This document shows, in pieces, positions 42,753-51,453 of a DNA stretch of 64,000 nt. This DNA is from Allobosea vaviloviae (lineage in GTDB: Bacteria; Pseudomonadota; Alphaproteobacteria; Rhizobiales; Beijerinckiaceae). Within the stretch, counting starts at the first letter, position 1, and every line of letters begins with the position of its first letter. The translations under genes were made by a program, and so were the position numbers. The notes below the pieces were generated by a model. The model was not told where the DNA came from. It was given only the letters and a program-made list of their open reading frames with translations, and did not search any database. The stretch lies in assembly GCF_001298265.1 (NCBI RefSeq), contig NZ_LGSZ01000045.1:62001-126000 (forward strand), given 5' to 3'.

Positions 42753-43559
42753 ATGCCACGCTTTGCCGCCAATCTCTCGATGATGTTCACCGAATGGGCA
42801 TTCCTCGACCGTTTCAAAGCGGCGTCCGATGCCGGATTCGAGGCCGTCGAATTCCTGTTTCCCTATGACTACGCCTGCGAACAGGTCGGGCTGGCGCTTG
42901 CCGGCGGCGAATTGCAGCAGGCGCTATTCAACCTGCCGCCGGGCGATTTCGCCAATGGCGAGCGGGGCATCGCTGCGCTGGCCGGGCGCGAGGACGAGTT
43001 CAAGGCGGGCGTCGAGACGGCGTTGCGCTATGCCCATGAGACCGGCGTGAAGCGCCTGCATATGATGGCAGGCCTCGCCGATCCCGAAGACGAAAAAGCG
43101 CAGGCAACCTACCGCGCCTCTCTCGCCTACGCGGCCGATGCGCTGGCGCCTCATGGCATCGATCTGCTGCTGGAGCCGATCAACGGCCGGGACATGCCGG
43201 GCTATTTCCTCAATGATTTCGACCGGGCGGCCGATTATGTCCGCGAGGCCGGGCGGGACAATGTCAGGCTTCAGTTCGACATGTATCACTGCGAGCTGAT
43301 CCATGGCGACGTCGCCGGCAAGCTGCGGGCGCTGTACCCGCTGGTGGGCCATGTCCAGATCGCCAGCGCCAATGGCCGTCATGAGCCCGACAGCGCCGGT
43401 CCCGATTATCCGAGCCTGTTCGCCCTGCTCGACGAGCTCGGCTATGACGGCTTCGTCGGCTGCGAGTACCGGCCGAAGGCGGGCACGCTTGAAGGGCTCG
43501 GCTGGTTTTCGGAGTATCGCAAGCCCGAAGGCAAGTCCGATCCGCTGGACCTTGCGTGA
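42753..43559 (+). CDS. Hydroxypyruvate isomerase / 2-oxo-tetronate isomerase-like
   Basis: A 268-residue TIM-barrel sugar isomerase. The start is ATG 42753 (MPRFAANLSMMFTEWAFLDRF); the upstream open frame is not conserved in style. Family text includes FEAVEFLFPYDY, RLHMMAGLADPEDEKAQATYRASLAYAAD, LLLEPINGRDMPGYFLNDFDRA (Glu metal ligand), QFDMYHCELIHGD and GCEYRPKAGT. Hyi interconverts hydroxypyruvate and tartronate semialdehyde, while OtnI acts on 2-oxo-tetronate; I cannot separate these by eye. Its stop overlaps the glucokinase start (TGATG). Confidence 0.87.
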   Translation: MPRFAANLSMMFTEWAFLDRFKAASDAGFEAVEFLFPYDYACEQVGLALAGGELQQALFNLPPGDFANGERGIAALAGREDEFKAGVETALRYAHETGVKRLHMMAGLADPEDEKAQATYRASLAYAADALAPHGIDLLLEPINGRDMPGYFLNDFDRAADYVREAGRDNVRLQFDMYHCELIHGDVAGKLRALYPLVGHVQIASANGRHEPDSAGPDYPSLFALLDELGYDGFVGCEYRPKAGTLEGLGWFSEYRKPEGKSDPLDLA

Positions 43560-44557
43560 TGACGGACTTCTCCTATCCGGTCCTGGTCGCCGATATCGGC
43601 GGCACGAATTGCCGTTTGTCGCTGGTCGAGGATGCCGGCGCGCCGCATCGGCCGCTGGCACGGATCGGCACCGGCAGCCACCCGACCCCGGAGGCGGCGC
43701 TGGAGTCGGTGCTGACGACGCTGACGCAGCGGCCGCGCTCGGCGGTCCTTGCCGTCGCGGGTCCGCTGGAAGGCCGCAGCGCACAGCTCACCAATGCCAA
43801 CTGGCATTTCGACGGGCCGCAGATCGGGCGGGCTCTCGGGCTGGAGCAGGGGCTGCTCGTCAATGATTTCGAGGCGCAGGCGGCCTCGCTTGCGGTGCTG
43901 GGCGAAGCCGACCTGGCGACGCTGGTCACGGGTGCGCCGGAGCCCGGCGGCGTGCGGCTCGCGCTCGGGCCAGGCACCGGCTTCGGTGCCGCGGCGCTGG
44001 TCACGCGGGGTTCGCGCGGCGTGCTGGTGCCGACAGAATGCGGTCATATCGGCATTGGGCCGGAGGACCCCGCCGAGGAGAAGATCTGGCCTGCGCTCAA
44101 GGGCGGGCACGCCCGCGTCACGGTTGAGGACCTGTTGAGCGGCAACGGGCTGGTGCGATTCCACCGCGCGGTCGCCAGCGAAGCCGGCATGCTGGAGGCC
44201 GATGTCAGCGCCGCCGACGTGACGACGCTGGCGCTCGACGGCGATCCCGCCGCGCTGATGGCGGTTGTCTGTTTCTGGCGCTTGCTGGCCCGGGTGGCCG
44301 GCGATCTCGCGCTGGCGTTCAAGGCGACGGGCGGCGTTTACGTGTCCGGCGGCATCGTGCCGCGGCTGCTGCCGCTGGCCGACAAGCCGACGATTCACGC
44401 GGTTTTCTGCGGCAAGCCGCCGATGGAGGATCTCGCGGCGCGTTTCGCGCTTCATGTCGTCACCGCTCATGACGGTGCAGAGCAGGGGATGGCCGCGATT
44501 GCAGCTGCGCCTGCGCGCTTCGGCCTCGACGATCCCGCCCGGTTGTGGTTTGGCTGA
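43559..44557 (+). CDS. glk: Glucokinase (ROK-independent Glk type)
   Basis: Predicted to phosphorylate glucose with ATP. The start is ATG 43559, overlapping the previous stop; a GTG at 43556 is an alternative. The 332-residue product has the ATP-binding phosphate-1 loop VLVADIGGTNCRLSLVED, NANWHFDGPQIGRALG, VNDFEAQAASLAVLG (the Asp in NDFEA is the catalytic base in Glk), LGPGTGFGAAALV (phosphate 2) and ECGHIGIGP. This is the bacterial Glk family, not ROK. It is probably co-transcribed with the isomerase upstream and a membrane acyltransferase downstream. Confidence 0.92.
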   Translation: MTDFSYPVLVADIGGTNCRLSLVEDAGAPHRPLARIGTGSHPTPEAALESVLTTLTQRPRSAVLAVAGPLEGRSAQLTNANWHFDGPQIGRALGLEQGLLVNDFEAQAASLAVLGEADLATLVTGAPEPGGVRLALGPGTGFGAAALVTRGSRGVLVPTECGHIGIGPEDPAEEKIWPALKGGHARVTVEDLLSGNGLVRFHRAVASEAGMLEADVSAADVTTLALDGDPAALMAVVCFWRLLARVAGDLALAFKATGGVYVSGGIVPRLLPLADKPTIHAVFCGKPPMEDLAARFALHVVTAHDGAEQGMAAIAAAPARFGLDDPARLWFG

Positions 44558-44581
44558 GGCCGGCGCGCCGGCCGGCGGGCT

Positions 44582-45652
44582 TTGACCGAGCGTTTGCCAG
44601 CTCCCTTGTCCGCCATTCTTCCCATCCAGGTGTTGCGCGCGCTCGCGGCCTTCATGGTCGCGGTGCACCATGTCCAGCCCGACGCGGCTGTGCTCGCGCT
44701 GCGAGGAGGCGCGAGCTTTGCCCGCAGCGACATCCTGCCTTGGATGGCGGGCGTCGACATCTTCTTCGTCGTCTCGGGCTTCATCATGGTCCATGCCTCG
44801 GGCGCGCTTTTCGGGCGGCCGGGCGCGTCGCGGCTGTTCCTGCAGCGTCGGATCGCGCGGATCGTGCCGCTCTACTGGGCCGCGACGACGCTGTTCCTGC
44901 TGATCGGGGTGGCTGTTCCCGCTGTGCTCAACTCAGGCGCGCCGGGCATCGGCCAGATCGCGGCCTCCTACCTGTTCTGGCCGGCGCTCTCGACGCAGGG
45001 GCTCGTCCAGCCGGTTTATTCGCTGGGCTGGACGCTGAACTACGAGATGCTGTTCTACGTCCTGTTCGCGGCTGCCCTCGTGCTGCCGCGTGGCCTGGTC
45101 GTTCCGGCCGTGACGCTCGCGCTTGTGGTTGTGGTGGGCGGCGAGGTTCTAGCCGGTCCGCTGCCCTTGCCCTTCAGCTTCTGGGGCCAGCCGATCGTGC
45201 TGGAATTCGCGGCCGGCATGGCGCTGGCGCTGCTGAAACGGGGGGGATTGCAGCTCGCCTCGCCGCTGCGCTGGGGCATGGCGGCCGGCGGCGTGGCGAT
45301 CCTGCTGTTGGGCAGACACCTGCCGCTGCCGGTCGGGCCGTGGCGTGATGTCATCATCCATGGTTCTGCGGCGACGCTGCTGGTGCTGGCCGCCGTCTCG
45401 GGCCTCGACCAGGGCACGCCGTCTCCGACGATGCGCGCGCTGGCGCAGGTGGGCGATGCATCCTATGCGCTTTATCTCGTCCACCCCTTCGTGATCAGGG
45501 GGCTGCGCGAGGTCTTCATGCGGGCCGGCCTGCTTGAGCCGGTGCTGTTCATCGTCGTGGCGCTGGCAGGGGCGGGGGGCGCCGCGCCCGCGGCCCCCCC
45601 CCCGTTCGGGGGGCCCGCGGCCCCCTGGGTGCGGCGGCGGCTCGATCGCTGA
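44582..45652 (+). CDS. Membrane acyltransferase, family 3 (OafA-like), suspicious C-terminus
   Basis: A 356-residue polytopic acyltransferase, likely adding an acetyl or acyl group to a surface glycan. The start is TTG 44582, with no better codon nearby. The text is typical: LRALAAFMVAVHHV (catalytic His), GVDIFFVVSGFIMVHASG, RRIARIVPLYWAATTLFLL, YSLGWTLNYEMLFYVLFA and LAQVGDASYALYLVHPFVI. The last 30 codons run through a near-pure G/C tract (45569-45625), where the family's usual FERPATRW-like end reads FGGPAAPW before RRRLDR. Frame and spacing are kept, so base-call errors in the tract are likely. About ten helices are predicted. Confidence 0.83.
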   Translation: MTERLPAPLSAILPIQVLRALAAFMVAVHHVQPDAAVLALRGGASFARSDILPWMAGVDIFFVVSGFIMVHASGALFGRPGASRLFLQRRIARIVPLYWAATTLFLLIGVAVPAVLNSGAPGIGQIAASYLFWPALSTQGLVQPVYSLGWTLNYEMLFYVLFAAALVLPRGLVVPAVTLALVVVVGGEVLAGPLPLPFSFWGQPIVLEFAAGMALALLKRGGLQLASPLRWGMAAGGVAILLLGRHLPLPVGPWRDVIIHGSAATLLVLAAVSGLDQGTPSPTMRALAQVGDASYALYLVHPFVIRGLREVFMRAGLLEPVLFIVVALAGAGGAAPAAPPPFGGPAAPWVRRRLDR

Positions 45653-45662
45653 GGCTTTGCGC

Positions 45663-46001
45663 CTATGTCAGGCGCTTGCCCTTGAGCGATTGGCCGACCA
45701 CGCCGCCGGCCTTACGACGCTCGGCGCGTTTCGCCTTGATCGCCTCGGCATGCTCGGCCTGGGGATGATAGCCGCGCTCCATGATCTCGAGGGAATATTC
45801 CTCATAGGTCAGGCCCAGCGCCTCCGCCTTCTCCTGGCGGCTCAGCGCAATGTCGCGCGGCTTCTTCCAAGCCTTGCGATGAGCGAGGCGCCAGTCGAAA
45901 ATCCGGCCGATCGTGCCGCTGCCGCTCATGGACCGGCGCTTGCGCTCCGTGAGCGGCGGGCCGCCATTGTGACCGATTCCGATGGGACGTGGGCGAGGCA
46001 T
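45663..46001 (-). CDS. Conserved hypothetical protein with GHNGGPPL motif
   Basis: A 112-residue soluble, basic protein of unknown function. The N-terminus MPRPRPIGIGHNGGPPL is a recurring motif in Rhizobiales proteins, and the body is helical and charged (HRKAWKKPRDIALSRQEKAEALGLTYEEYSLEIMERGYHPQ). The C-terminus is Lys/Arg-rich (KAKRAERRKAGG). A helix-turn-helix-like LGLTYEEYSLEIMERG segment could bind nucleic acid, but that is a guess. It is convergent with the acyltransferase gene, 10 nt apart. Confidence 0.75.
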   Translation of the reverse strand: MPRPRPIGIGHNGGPPLTERKRRSMSGSGTIGRIFDWRLAHRKAWKKPRDIALSRQEKAEALGLTYEEYSLEIMERGYHPQAEHAEAIKAKRAERRKAGGVVGQSLKGKRLT

Positions 46002-46135
46002 GGGTCGTTCACTCGGCAGTGCGTGACATCACGATACGGGCTGGAGCGGTGCAGGCAAGCGACGCGCCATCGCCTGCGGACGTGACATGGCGGCCCTGCC
46101 GGGCTATCCCGCCTGCTCCCCCTCACGGACACATC

Positions 46136-47941
46136 ATGGCCCCCTTGCTCCATCTGCGCGACGTCGCGCTCACCTTCGGCGGCCAGCCCTTGCTGGAGGC
46201 GGCGGAAATCGCCGTGTCCGCCGGCGAGCGCGTCTGCCTCGTCGGCCGCAACGGCTCGGGCAAGTCGACGCTGTTGAAGATCGTGGCGGGCCTCGTCGAG
46301 GCCGACAGCGCCGAGCGCTTCGTCCAGCCGGGCTGCACCGTGCGCTATCTGCCGCAGGAGCCGGACTTCACCGGTTACAAGACCTCGCTCGCCTATGTCG
46401 AAGCGGGGCTCGGACCTGGCGACGACGCCTATCGCGCGCAGTACCTGATCGACGAGCTCGGCCTGACCGGCGAGGAAGACCCCGCCACCATGTCGGGCGG
46501 CGAATCGCGCCGCGCCGCGCTGGCGCGCGTGCTCGCGCCCGAGCCCGACATCCTGCTGCTCGACGAGCCGACCAACCATCTCGACCTGCCGGTGATCGAA
46601 TGGCTGGAGCAGGAGCTGAAATCGCTGCGCTCGGCCATGGTGCTCATCAGCCATGACCGTCGCTTCCTGACCAATCTGTCGCGTGCCACGATCTGGCTCG
46701 ATCGCGGCCTGACCCGGCGCATGGACCGGGGTTTTGGCGAGTTCGAAGCCTGGCGCGACGAGGTTCTCGCGCAGGAAGAGCTCGACCGCCACAAGCTCGA
46801 CCGCAAGATCGCGCGCGAGGAGGACTGGCTGCGCTATGGCGTCAGCGCGCGGCGCACCCGCAACCAGCGGCGGCTGGGCGAACTGCATGGCCTGCGCGAG
46901 CAGCGCCGCACGGCGCGCTTCGCCGTCGGCAACGTCAAGCTCGAGGCCAGCGAGGCGCAGACCTCGGGCAAGCTGGTGATCGAGGCGGTCAACGTCGCCA
47001 AGGCCTATGGCAGCAACGTCGTGGTCAAGGATCTGTCGCTGCGCGTCGCGCGGGGCGACCGCATCGGCATCGTCGGCCCCAACGGCGCCGGCAAGACGAC
47101 GCTGATCAACCTGCTGACCGGGCAGCTCGCGCCCGATTCCGGCACGGTGAAGCTCGGCGTCTCCCTGAACATGGTGACGCTCGACCAGCGCCGCGAAAGC
47201 CTCGATCCGGCGACGCCGCTCGGCGATGTGCTGACCGGCGGCGGCTCGGACCAGGTCATGGTCGGCGACACGCCGCGCCATGTCATCGCCTATATGAAGG
47301 ACTTCCTGTTCCAGCCGCTCCAGCGGCGCACGCCGGTCGGCGCGCTGTCGGGCGGCGAGCGCGGCCGGCTGATGCTGGCGCGTGCGCTGGCGAAGCCCTC
47401 CAACCTGCTGGTGTTGGACGAGCCGACCAACGACCTCGACCTCGAGACGCTCGACCTGCTGCAGGAACTGCTGGCCGACTACAAGGGCACCGTCCTGCTG
47501 GTCAGCCATGACCGCGACTTCATCGATCGCGTCGTCTCGGCGACGCTGATTTCGGATGGCGACGGCGTCTGGACCGAGTTCGCCGGCGGCTACACCGACA
47601 TGGTGGCGCAGCGCGGACGCGGCGTCGGGGCGAAGGCCCGGGTCGTCTCGGGCAAGGGCTCGGCGGCTGAGGTCGCGGCTCCGGCCGCACCGGTCGTCGT
47701 CAACAAACGCAAGCTCTCGTTCAACGAGAAGCACGCGCTGGAGACGCTGCCCAAGCGCATCGAAGTGCTGCAGGCCGAGGCCGCCAAGCTGACCACCGCC
47801 ATGGCAGGCGATCTCTACACCCGCGACCCGAAGCTCTTCGCCAAGGCGACCGCGCGGCTGGAAGAGGTGACGCGCGAGATCGGCCAGGCGGAAGAGCGCT
47901 GGCTTGCGCTGGAGATGCTGCAGGAAGAGATCGGGGCTTGA
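46136..47941 (+). CDS. ABC-F family ATPase (Uup-like)
   Basis: A 601-residue soluble protein with two fused ABC ATPase domains and no membrane part; ABC-F proteins act on the ribosome or on DNA/translation stress. The start is ATG 46136 (MAPLLHLRDVALTFGGQPLL). Domain 1: Walker A VGRNGSGKST, signature MSGGESRR, Walker B DILLLDEPTNHLDL. The inter-domain linker has many charged residues (ELDRHKLDRKIAREEDWLRYG). Domain 2: GPNGAGKTTL, LSGGERGRL, LLVLDEPTNDLDLE. The C-terminal coiled coil (LPKRIEVLQAEAAKLT) is Uup-like. A palindromic repeat follows the stop. Confidence 0.92.
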   Translation: MAPLLHLRDVALTFGGQPLLEAAEIAVSAGERVCLVGRNGSGKSTLLKIVAGLVEADSAERFVQPGCTVRYLPQEPDFTGYKTSLAYVEAGLGPGDDAYRAQYLIDELGLTGEEDPATMSGGESRRAALARVLAPEPDILLLDEPTNHLDLPVIEWLEQELKSLRSAMVLISHDRRFLTNLSRATIWLDRGLTRRMDRGFGEFEAWRDEVLAQEELDRHKLDRKIAREEDWLRYGVSARRTRNQRRLGELHGLREQRRTARFAVGNVKLEASEAQTSGKLVIEAVNVAKAYGSNVVVKDLSLRVARGDRIGIVGPNGAGKTTLINLLTGQLAPDSGTVKLGVSLNMVTLDQRRESLDPATPLGDVLTGGGSDQVMVGDTPRHVIAYMKDFLFQPLQRRTPVGALSGGERGRLMLARALAKPSNLLVLDEPTNDLDLETLDLLQELLADYKGTVLLVSHDRDFIDRVVSATLISDGDGVWTEFAGGYTDMVAQRGRGVGAKARVVSGKGSAAEVAAPAAPVVVNKRKLSFNEKHALETLPKRIEVLQAEAAKLTTAMAGDLYTRDPKLFAKATARLEEVTREIGQAEERWLALEMLQEEIGA

Positions 47942-47947
47942 GGCTCC

Positions 47948-48017
47948 GCCGTCATGCTCGGGCTTGACCCGAGCATCTCAGGGCAGAGATTCTCGGGTCA
48001 AGCCCGAGCATGACGGC
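47948..48017. repeat. Palindromic intergenic repeat (CATGCTCGGG family), copy 1
   Basis: Two perfect 26-nt arms (47948-47973 and 47992-48017), carrying CATGCTCGGG and CCCGAGCATG, flank an 18-nt centre that can pair further (ATCTC/GAGAT). The element sits between ABC-F and SDR genes, starting 7 nt after the ABC-F stop, and could act as a terminator-like hairpin. A diverged copy is at 48904-49011. Confidence 0.85.
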
Positions 48018-48049
48018 CAAGGCAACCAAAACGCTATCGAGGAAACACG

Positions 48050-48796
48050 ATGAGACTGAAGGGCAAGACGGCGCTGGTCACCGGCGCGGCGCAGGGGTTC
48101 GGGTTCGGAATCGCAGAGACCTTCGTCAGGGAAGGCGCCCGCGTCGCGGTGCTCGACCTCAATGGCGACAAGGCGAAGGAGGCAGCCCAGGCGATCGGCG
48201 GCGGGACCATCGCCTTGACCTGCGATGTCGCCAAGGCCGATAGCGTCAATGAGGCCGTCGCGCAGGTGCTGGCTGCCTTCGGGCGGCTCGACATCGTCGT
48301 CAACAATGCCGGCACGACCCATCGCAACATGCCGATGACCGAGGTTCCCGAAGAGCTGTTCGACCGTGTCTTCGCGGTGAACGTCAAGTCGATCTATCTG
48401 ATGGCGCTCGCGACGGTGCCGCATTTTCGCGAGCATGGCGGCGGCGTGATCCTGAACATCGGCTCGACCGCGGGCGTGCGCCCGCGTCCCGGCCTCACCT
48501 GGTACAATGCCTCGAAGGGCGCGGTGAACCTGCTTTCGAAGTCGATGGCGGTGGAGCTGGCGCCGGACCACATCCGGGTTAATGCGATCGCGCCGGTCGC
48601 GGGAGAGACGCCGCTGCTGGCGACCTTCATGGGCGAGGACACACCCGAGAAGCGCGCCCAGTTCCGCGCCTCGATTCCGTGGGGCCGGCTCTCGACGCCG
48701 CAGGACATGGCCAATGCGGCGCTGTTCCTGTGCTCGGACGAGGCGGAAATGGTGACGGGGACGGTTCTGGCGGTGGATGGCGGCCGCTGCATCTGA
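48050..48796 (+). CDS. Short-chain dehydrogenase/reductase (SDR)
   Basis: A 248-residue NAD(P)-dependent oxidoreductase. The cofactor loop is LVTGAAQGFGFGIAETF (TGxxxGxG, with A-Q-G-F-G-F-G), and NNAGTT is the NNAG motif. The catalytic Ser lies in NIGSTAG and the Tyr-x3-Lys in YNASKGAVNLLSKSM. The C-terminus LAVDGGRCI is typical FabG-like. The start is ATG 48050 with GAGGA upstream. The substrate is unknown. The last 31 nt of the gene and its stop are repeated 100 bp downstream. Confidence 0.9.
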   Translation: MRLKGKTALVTGAAQGFGFGIAETFVREGARVAVLDLNGDKAKEAAQAIGGGTIALTCDVAKADSVNEAVAQVLAAFGRLDIVVNNAGTTHRNMPMTEVPEELFDRVFAVNVKSIYLMALATVPHFREHGGGVILNIGSTAGVRPRPGLTWYNASKGAVNLLSKSMAVELAPDHIRVNAIAPVAGETPLLATFMGEDTPEKRAQFRASIPWGRLSTPQDMANAALFLCSDEAEMVTGTVLAVDGGRCI

Positions 48797-48897
48797 GAGC
48801 GCCTGCCAATCCGCCAGCGCGGCCGTCTGACGCAGCGTTCTGCGCTTCCGGTGCTCACGGACAGATCTGGCCGTGGATGGCGGCCGCTGCATCTGAG
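48766..48897 (+). repeat. Direct repeat of SDR 3' end, 100 bp apart
   Basis: The 32 nt at 48766-48797, spanning the last SDR codons and its stop, recur at 48866-48897 with one mismatch (48772 versus 48872). The offset is exactly 100 bp. The sequence between is not repeated, so this is a local copy, not a tandem array. Confidence 0.85.
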
Positions 48898-48903
48898 GAT
48901 TCC

Positions 48904-49011
48904 TCGTCATGCTCGGGCGAAGCGCAGCGCAGACCCGAGCATCTCGGAAACCAGTATCTTCGCGTCCTGAGATTCCCGGGTCGGCGCTTTGCGCCGCCCG
49001 AGAATGACGCC
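48904..49011. repeat. Palindromic intergenic repeat (CATGCTCGGG family), copy 2
   Basis: Begins CGTCATGCTCGGGC and ends GCCCGAGAATGACG, with inner arms GACCCGAGCATCTC and GAGATTCCCGGGTC. It is an imperfect, longer version of the 47948-48017 element and lies between the SDR and the convergent phosphoesterase. It probably belongs to the same dispersed family. Confidence 0.7.
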
Positions 49012-49019
49012 GTAGGCGA

Positions 49020-49940
49020 TCACACTGGCTTGGTGTGCAGTGTGATCTCCTGGCGCCTCATCACCGTGCCGTCGAGCTCGAAGCCGCGCTGCTCCAGCGT
49101 GATGTGAGGCGATGTCGCGTCGCCCTCGATCCGGAACAGGTGCCAGGTCGCCATCTCGCCATGGCCGAGTGGGCCGATCGAGCAGGAGGGCACGCCGACG
49201 ATCGGCACGTCGCGGCCGAAGCCCGGCCGCCAGGCCAGCGAGAATTTGTGATTGTGCCCGTGCAGCACGAGGTCGGCGCCCTTGCGCGCCAGCATCGCTT
49301 CGAAAGCCGCAGCATCGACCAGTTCGCGCGAGCGCCGGGCGCCGCCGACATAAGGCGGATGGTGGATCAGGACGACGCGGATCAGGCCCTCGTCGCGGGC
49401 GCGATCGAGCAATGCTTCCGTGGCGGCCATCTGGCGTGAACCGATGCGCCCGGTTGCCATCAGCGGCATGGTCGGGATACCGCTGTTGAGGCCGATCAGC
49501 GCGACATTGCCCTGCCTGCGATACCAGGGATAGCCGATGCTGCCGTCGTCGCTGGCGACCCAGGGGCCGAGATGGCTCGCGAGCGCCTTCAGCGAGGAGC
49601 GGGCATAGGCGTCGTGATTGCCTGGCACGAAGGAGACCGCCTCGCGCGGGCCGAGCGTGTCGAGGAAGGCGACGGCCGTCTTGAACTCGTTGGGCAGCCC
49701 GATATGGGCGACATCGCCGGTGCAGGCGATATGATCTGGGTGCTGCGCCTGGATATCGGCGACGATCAGCGCCAGGATGTCCATGTCATGGGCGTGCCGG
49801 CGCTTGCGGCGCCAGTTGACGTAGCCCGTCGCGCGCTTGCCGAGCAGCTGATGCAGCGAGAAGCCCACGAGCGGGCCGAGATGCGGGTCGGACAGGTGCG
49901 CGAGCTTGAACACAGCCTCAGCGCTTGCCCTCGCGACCAC
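49020..49940 (-). CDS. Calcineurin-like metallophosphoesterase
   Basis: A 306-residue enzyme with the two-metal phosphoesterase core: LSDPHLG (D-x-H), ACTGDVAHIG (GD), VPGNHDAY (GNHD), LIHHPPY and LHGHNHKF (GHxH). The substrate is unknown; related proteins cleave cyclic nucleotides or UDP-sugars. The start is uncertain: GTG 49940 gives a short leader before VFKLAHLSDPH, and GTG 49913 begins at VFKLAHL. Neither has a clear ribosome-binding site. It is convergent with the SDR gene. Confidence 0.85.
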   Translation of the reverse strand: MVARASAEAVFKLAHLSDPHLGPLVGFSLHQLLGKRATGYVNWRRKRRHAHDMDILALIVADIQAQHPDHIACTGDVAHIGLPNEFKTAVAFLDTLGPREAVSFVPGNHDAYARSSLKALASHLGPWVASDDGSIGYPWYRRQGNVALIGLNSGIPTMPLMATGRIGSRQMAATEALLDRARDEGLIRVVLIHHPPYVGGARRSRELVDAAAFEAMLARKGADLVLHGHNHKFSLAWRPGFGRDVPIVGVPSCSIGPLGHGEMATWHLFRIEGDATSPHITLEQRGFELDGTVMRRQEITLHTKPV

Positions 49941-49993
49941 CGGCCGTCAAGCGCGCAGATGCATCGAACCCGATGCCTGCGCGCGACGGTCGA

Positions 49994-50110
49994 TCAGTTG
50001 GCCGCGCCGGTCAGTTCGGAGACGACGCGCGAATCGGTCAGAGTCAGGGCAGGCTGCCAGTCGAAGGCAGGCTTGGCCCGCAGGCGAGCGATGATGAAAG
50101 AGAGCAGCAT
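49994..50110 (-). CDS. Possible very small membrane protein
   Basis: Low confidence. The 38-residue frame starts at ATG 50110 (MLLSFIIARLRAKPAFDWQP), with GGGGA 8 nt upstream, and reads as a short hydrophobic helix with a polar tail (ALTLTDSRVVSELTGAAN). A longer frame starting at 50230 (78 residues) is also open. The 304-bp gap 49941-50244 otherwise holds no gene I can support. No family is recognised. Confidence 0.3.
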   Translation of the reverse strand: MLLSFIIARLRAKPAFDWQPALTLTDSRVVSELTGAAN

Positions 50111-50244
50111 GACGGAAATCCCCAGCGATGAGGCGGTGATATCTGCCTGCTTTGCGGCGCGTTTGTGACGTAGCGGAACCCGGAACGGGTGTCCGACATG
50201 CGTCATTTGCATAGACAAATCAGTAACCATCGGGAGGTGCCGTC

Positions 50245-50757
50245 ATGGCGGGCAGCACAGGCGACAAAGGCGGCAGAGAACCCGAGGCGGGGTTGACGCG
50301 GCTCCAGCGGCTGCAGGTCAGGGTCCTGCACAGCTATTTCCGCTTCGCGCGCGGCATGACGCTGGGGGTGCGCGCCGCCGTGCTGAACGAGGCCGGCGAG
50401 GTCTTCCTGATCCGCCACACCTATACGCCCGGCTGGCAACTGCCGGGCGGTGGCGTCGAGACCGGAGAGACGGTGGGCGAGGCGCTGGCGAAGGAGTTGC
50501 GCGAGGAGGGCTGCATCCGGTTGACGGCTCCGGCGCAACTCTTCGGCATCTATTTCAACCGCAAGATCTCGCGCCGCGATCATGTCGTGCTCTATGTCGT
50601 CAGGGATTTCGTCGTCGACGCGGTCAAGAAGGCCGACATGGAGATCGCGGAAGCGCGCTTCTTTCCGCTCGATGCGCTGCCGCAAGGGCTGACGCCAGCG
50701 ACGCGGCGTAGGCTGGCGGAGATCGCCGAAGGTGCCATGTCCGGCACGGACTGGTGA
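50245..50757 (+). CDS. Nudix hydrolase
   Basis: A 170-residue pyrophosphohydrolase. The Nudix box is GGGVETGETVGEALAKELREEG (G-x5-E-x7-RE-x-EEG type; the U position before REEG is L), preceded by FLIRHTYTPGWQLP. The C-terminal half (FFPLDALPQGLTPATRRRL) is typical of the ADP-ribose/NTP class. The substrate is unknown. The start is supported by GGGAGG 7 nt upstream. It is a single-gene unit. Confidence 0.88.
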   Translation: MAGSTGDKGGREPEAGLTRLQRLQVRVLHSYFRFARGMTLGVRAAVLNEAGEVFLIRHTYTPGWQLPGGGVETGETVGEALAKELREEGCIRLTAPAQLFGIYFNRKISRRDHVVLYVVRDFVVDAVKKADMEIAEARFFPLDALPQGLTPATRRRLAEIAEGAMSGTDW

Positions 50758-50945
50758 GTTCCAAGCGGCGATGGACGATGGCCCATCGCTCTGCTACATC
50801 GCCGCGATCATGACCAACGGGCACGGCATTTCACTGCTGCGACGACCGGCGCGCTGAACGCGCTTCCGGCAGGCCTGCGCCTTGCGCGGACCCTGCGTTC
50901 ACATCGTCCAGCCTTGTTCTGCCCGCCCGCAGGTTTGCCGCCGTC

Positions 50946-51446
50946 ATGACCTCCTTGCCTTTGACAATTCGCCATGAGCTTCCCGTCGATGCGGCCGCGA
51001 TCGAGCGGTTACATGAGCGCGCCTTCGGGCCGGGGCGCTTCGCCCGCACCGCGTTCCGTCTGCGCGAGGGCGTACCGCCCGATCCGGCGCTGACTTTCGC
51101 GGCGCATGTCGGGACCTTTCTGGTCGGCTCGATTCGGGTGACGCCGGTCAATGCCGGTGGGCACACCGCGCTGATGCTGGGGCCGCTGACGGTCGATCCC
51201 GCTTTCGAGGGGCGCGGCATCGGGGCCGCCCTGATGAACCGCTCGATCGCGGCGGCGCGCGAGGCCGGGCACGACCTCATCCTGCTGGTGGGGGACGCGC
51301 CCTATTACGCCCGCTTCGGCTTCAAGGTGATCCCGCCCGGCCAGCTTCTGCTGCCGGGGCCGGCCGATCCGGCGCGGTTTCTCGCGCTGGAACTGGTGGA
51401 GGGCGTTCTGGTGCAGCGGCGCGGGGCTGTCACCGCGATCAGGTGA
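50946..51446 (+). CDS. GNAT-family N-acetyltransferase (second)
   Basis: A 166-residue acetyltransferase. The acetyl-CoA loop is LGPLTVDPAFEGRGIGAALMNRSIAAAREAG (the Q/R-x-x-G-x-G/A pattern with EGRGIGAAL). YYARFGFKVIPPGQLLLPGPADP continues into the C-terminal domain of the YhbS-like group. The N-terminus starts LTIRHELPVDAAAIERLHERAFG. The acceptor is unknown. The repeat at 51454-51584 follows its stop. Confidence 0.87.
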   Translation: MTSLPLTIRHELPVDAAAIERLHERAFGPGRFARTAFRLREGVPPDPALTFAAHVGTFLVGSIRVTPVNAGGHTALMLGPLTVDPAFEGRGIGAALMNRSIAAAREAGHDLILLVGDAPYYARFGFKVIPPGQLLLPGPADPARFLALELVEGVLVQRRGAVTAIR

Positions 51447-51453
51447 CGAGCCC

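Noticed and set aside
45926..47734. 602-codon minus-strand frame opposite the ABC-F gene
   Set aside because: It mirrors the ABC-F gene and shows no motifs; the + strand has two complete ATPase domains.
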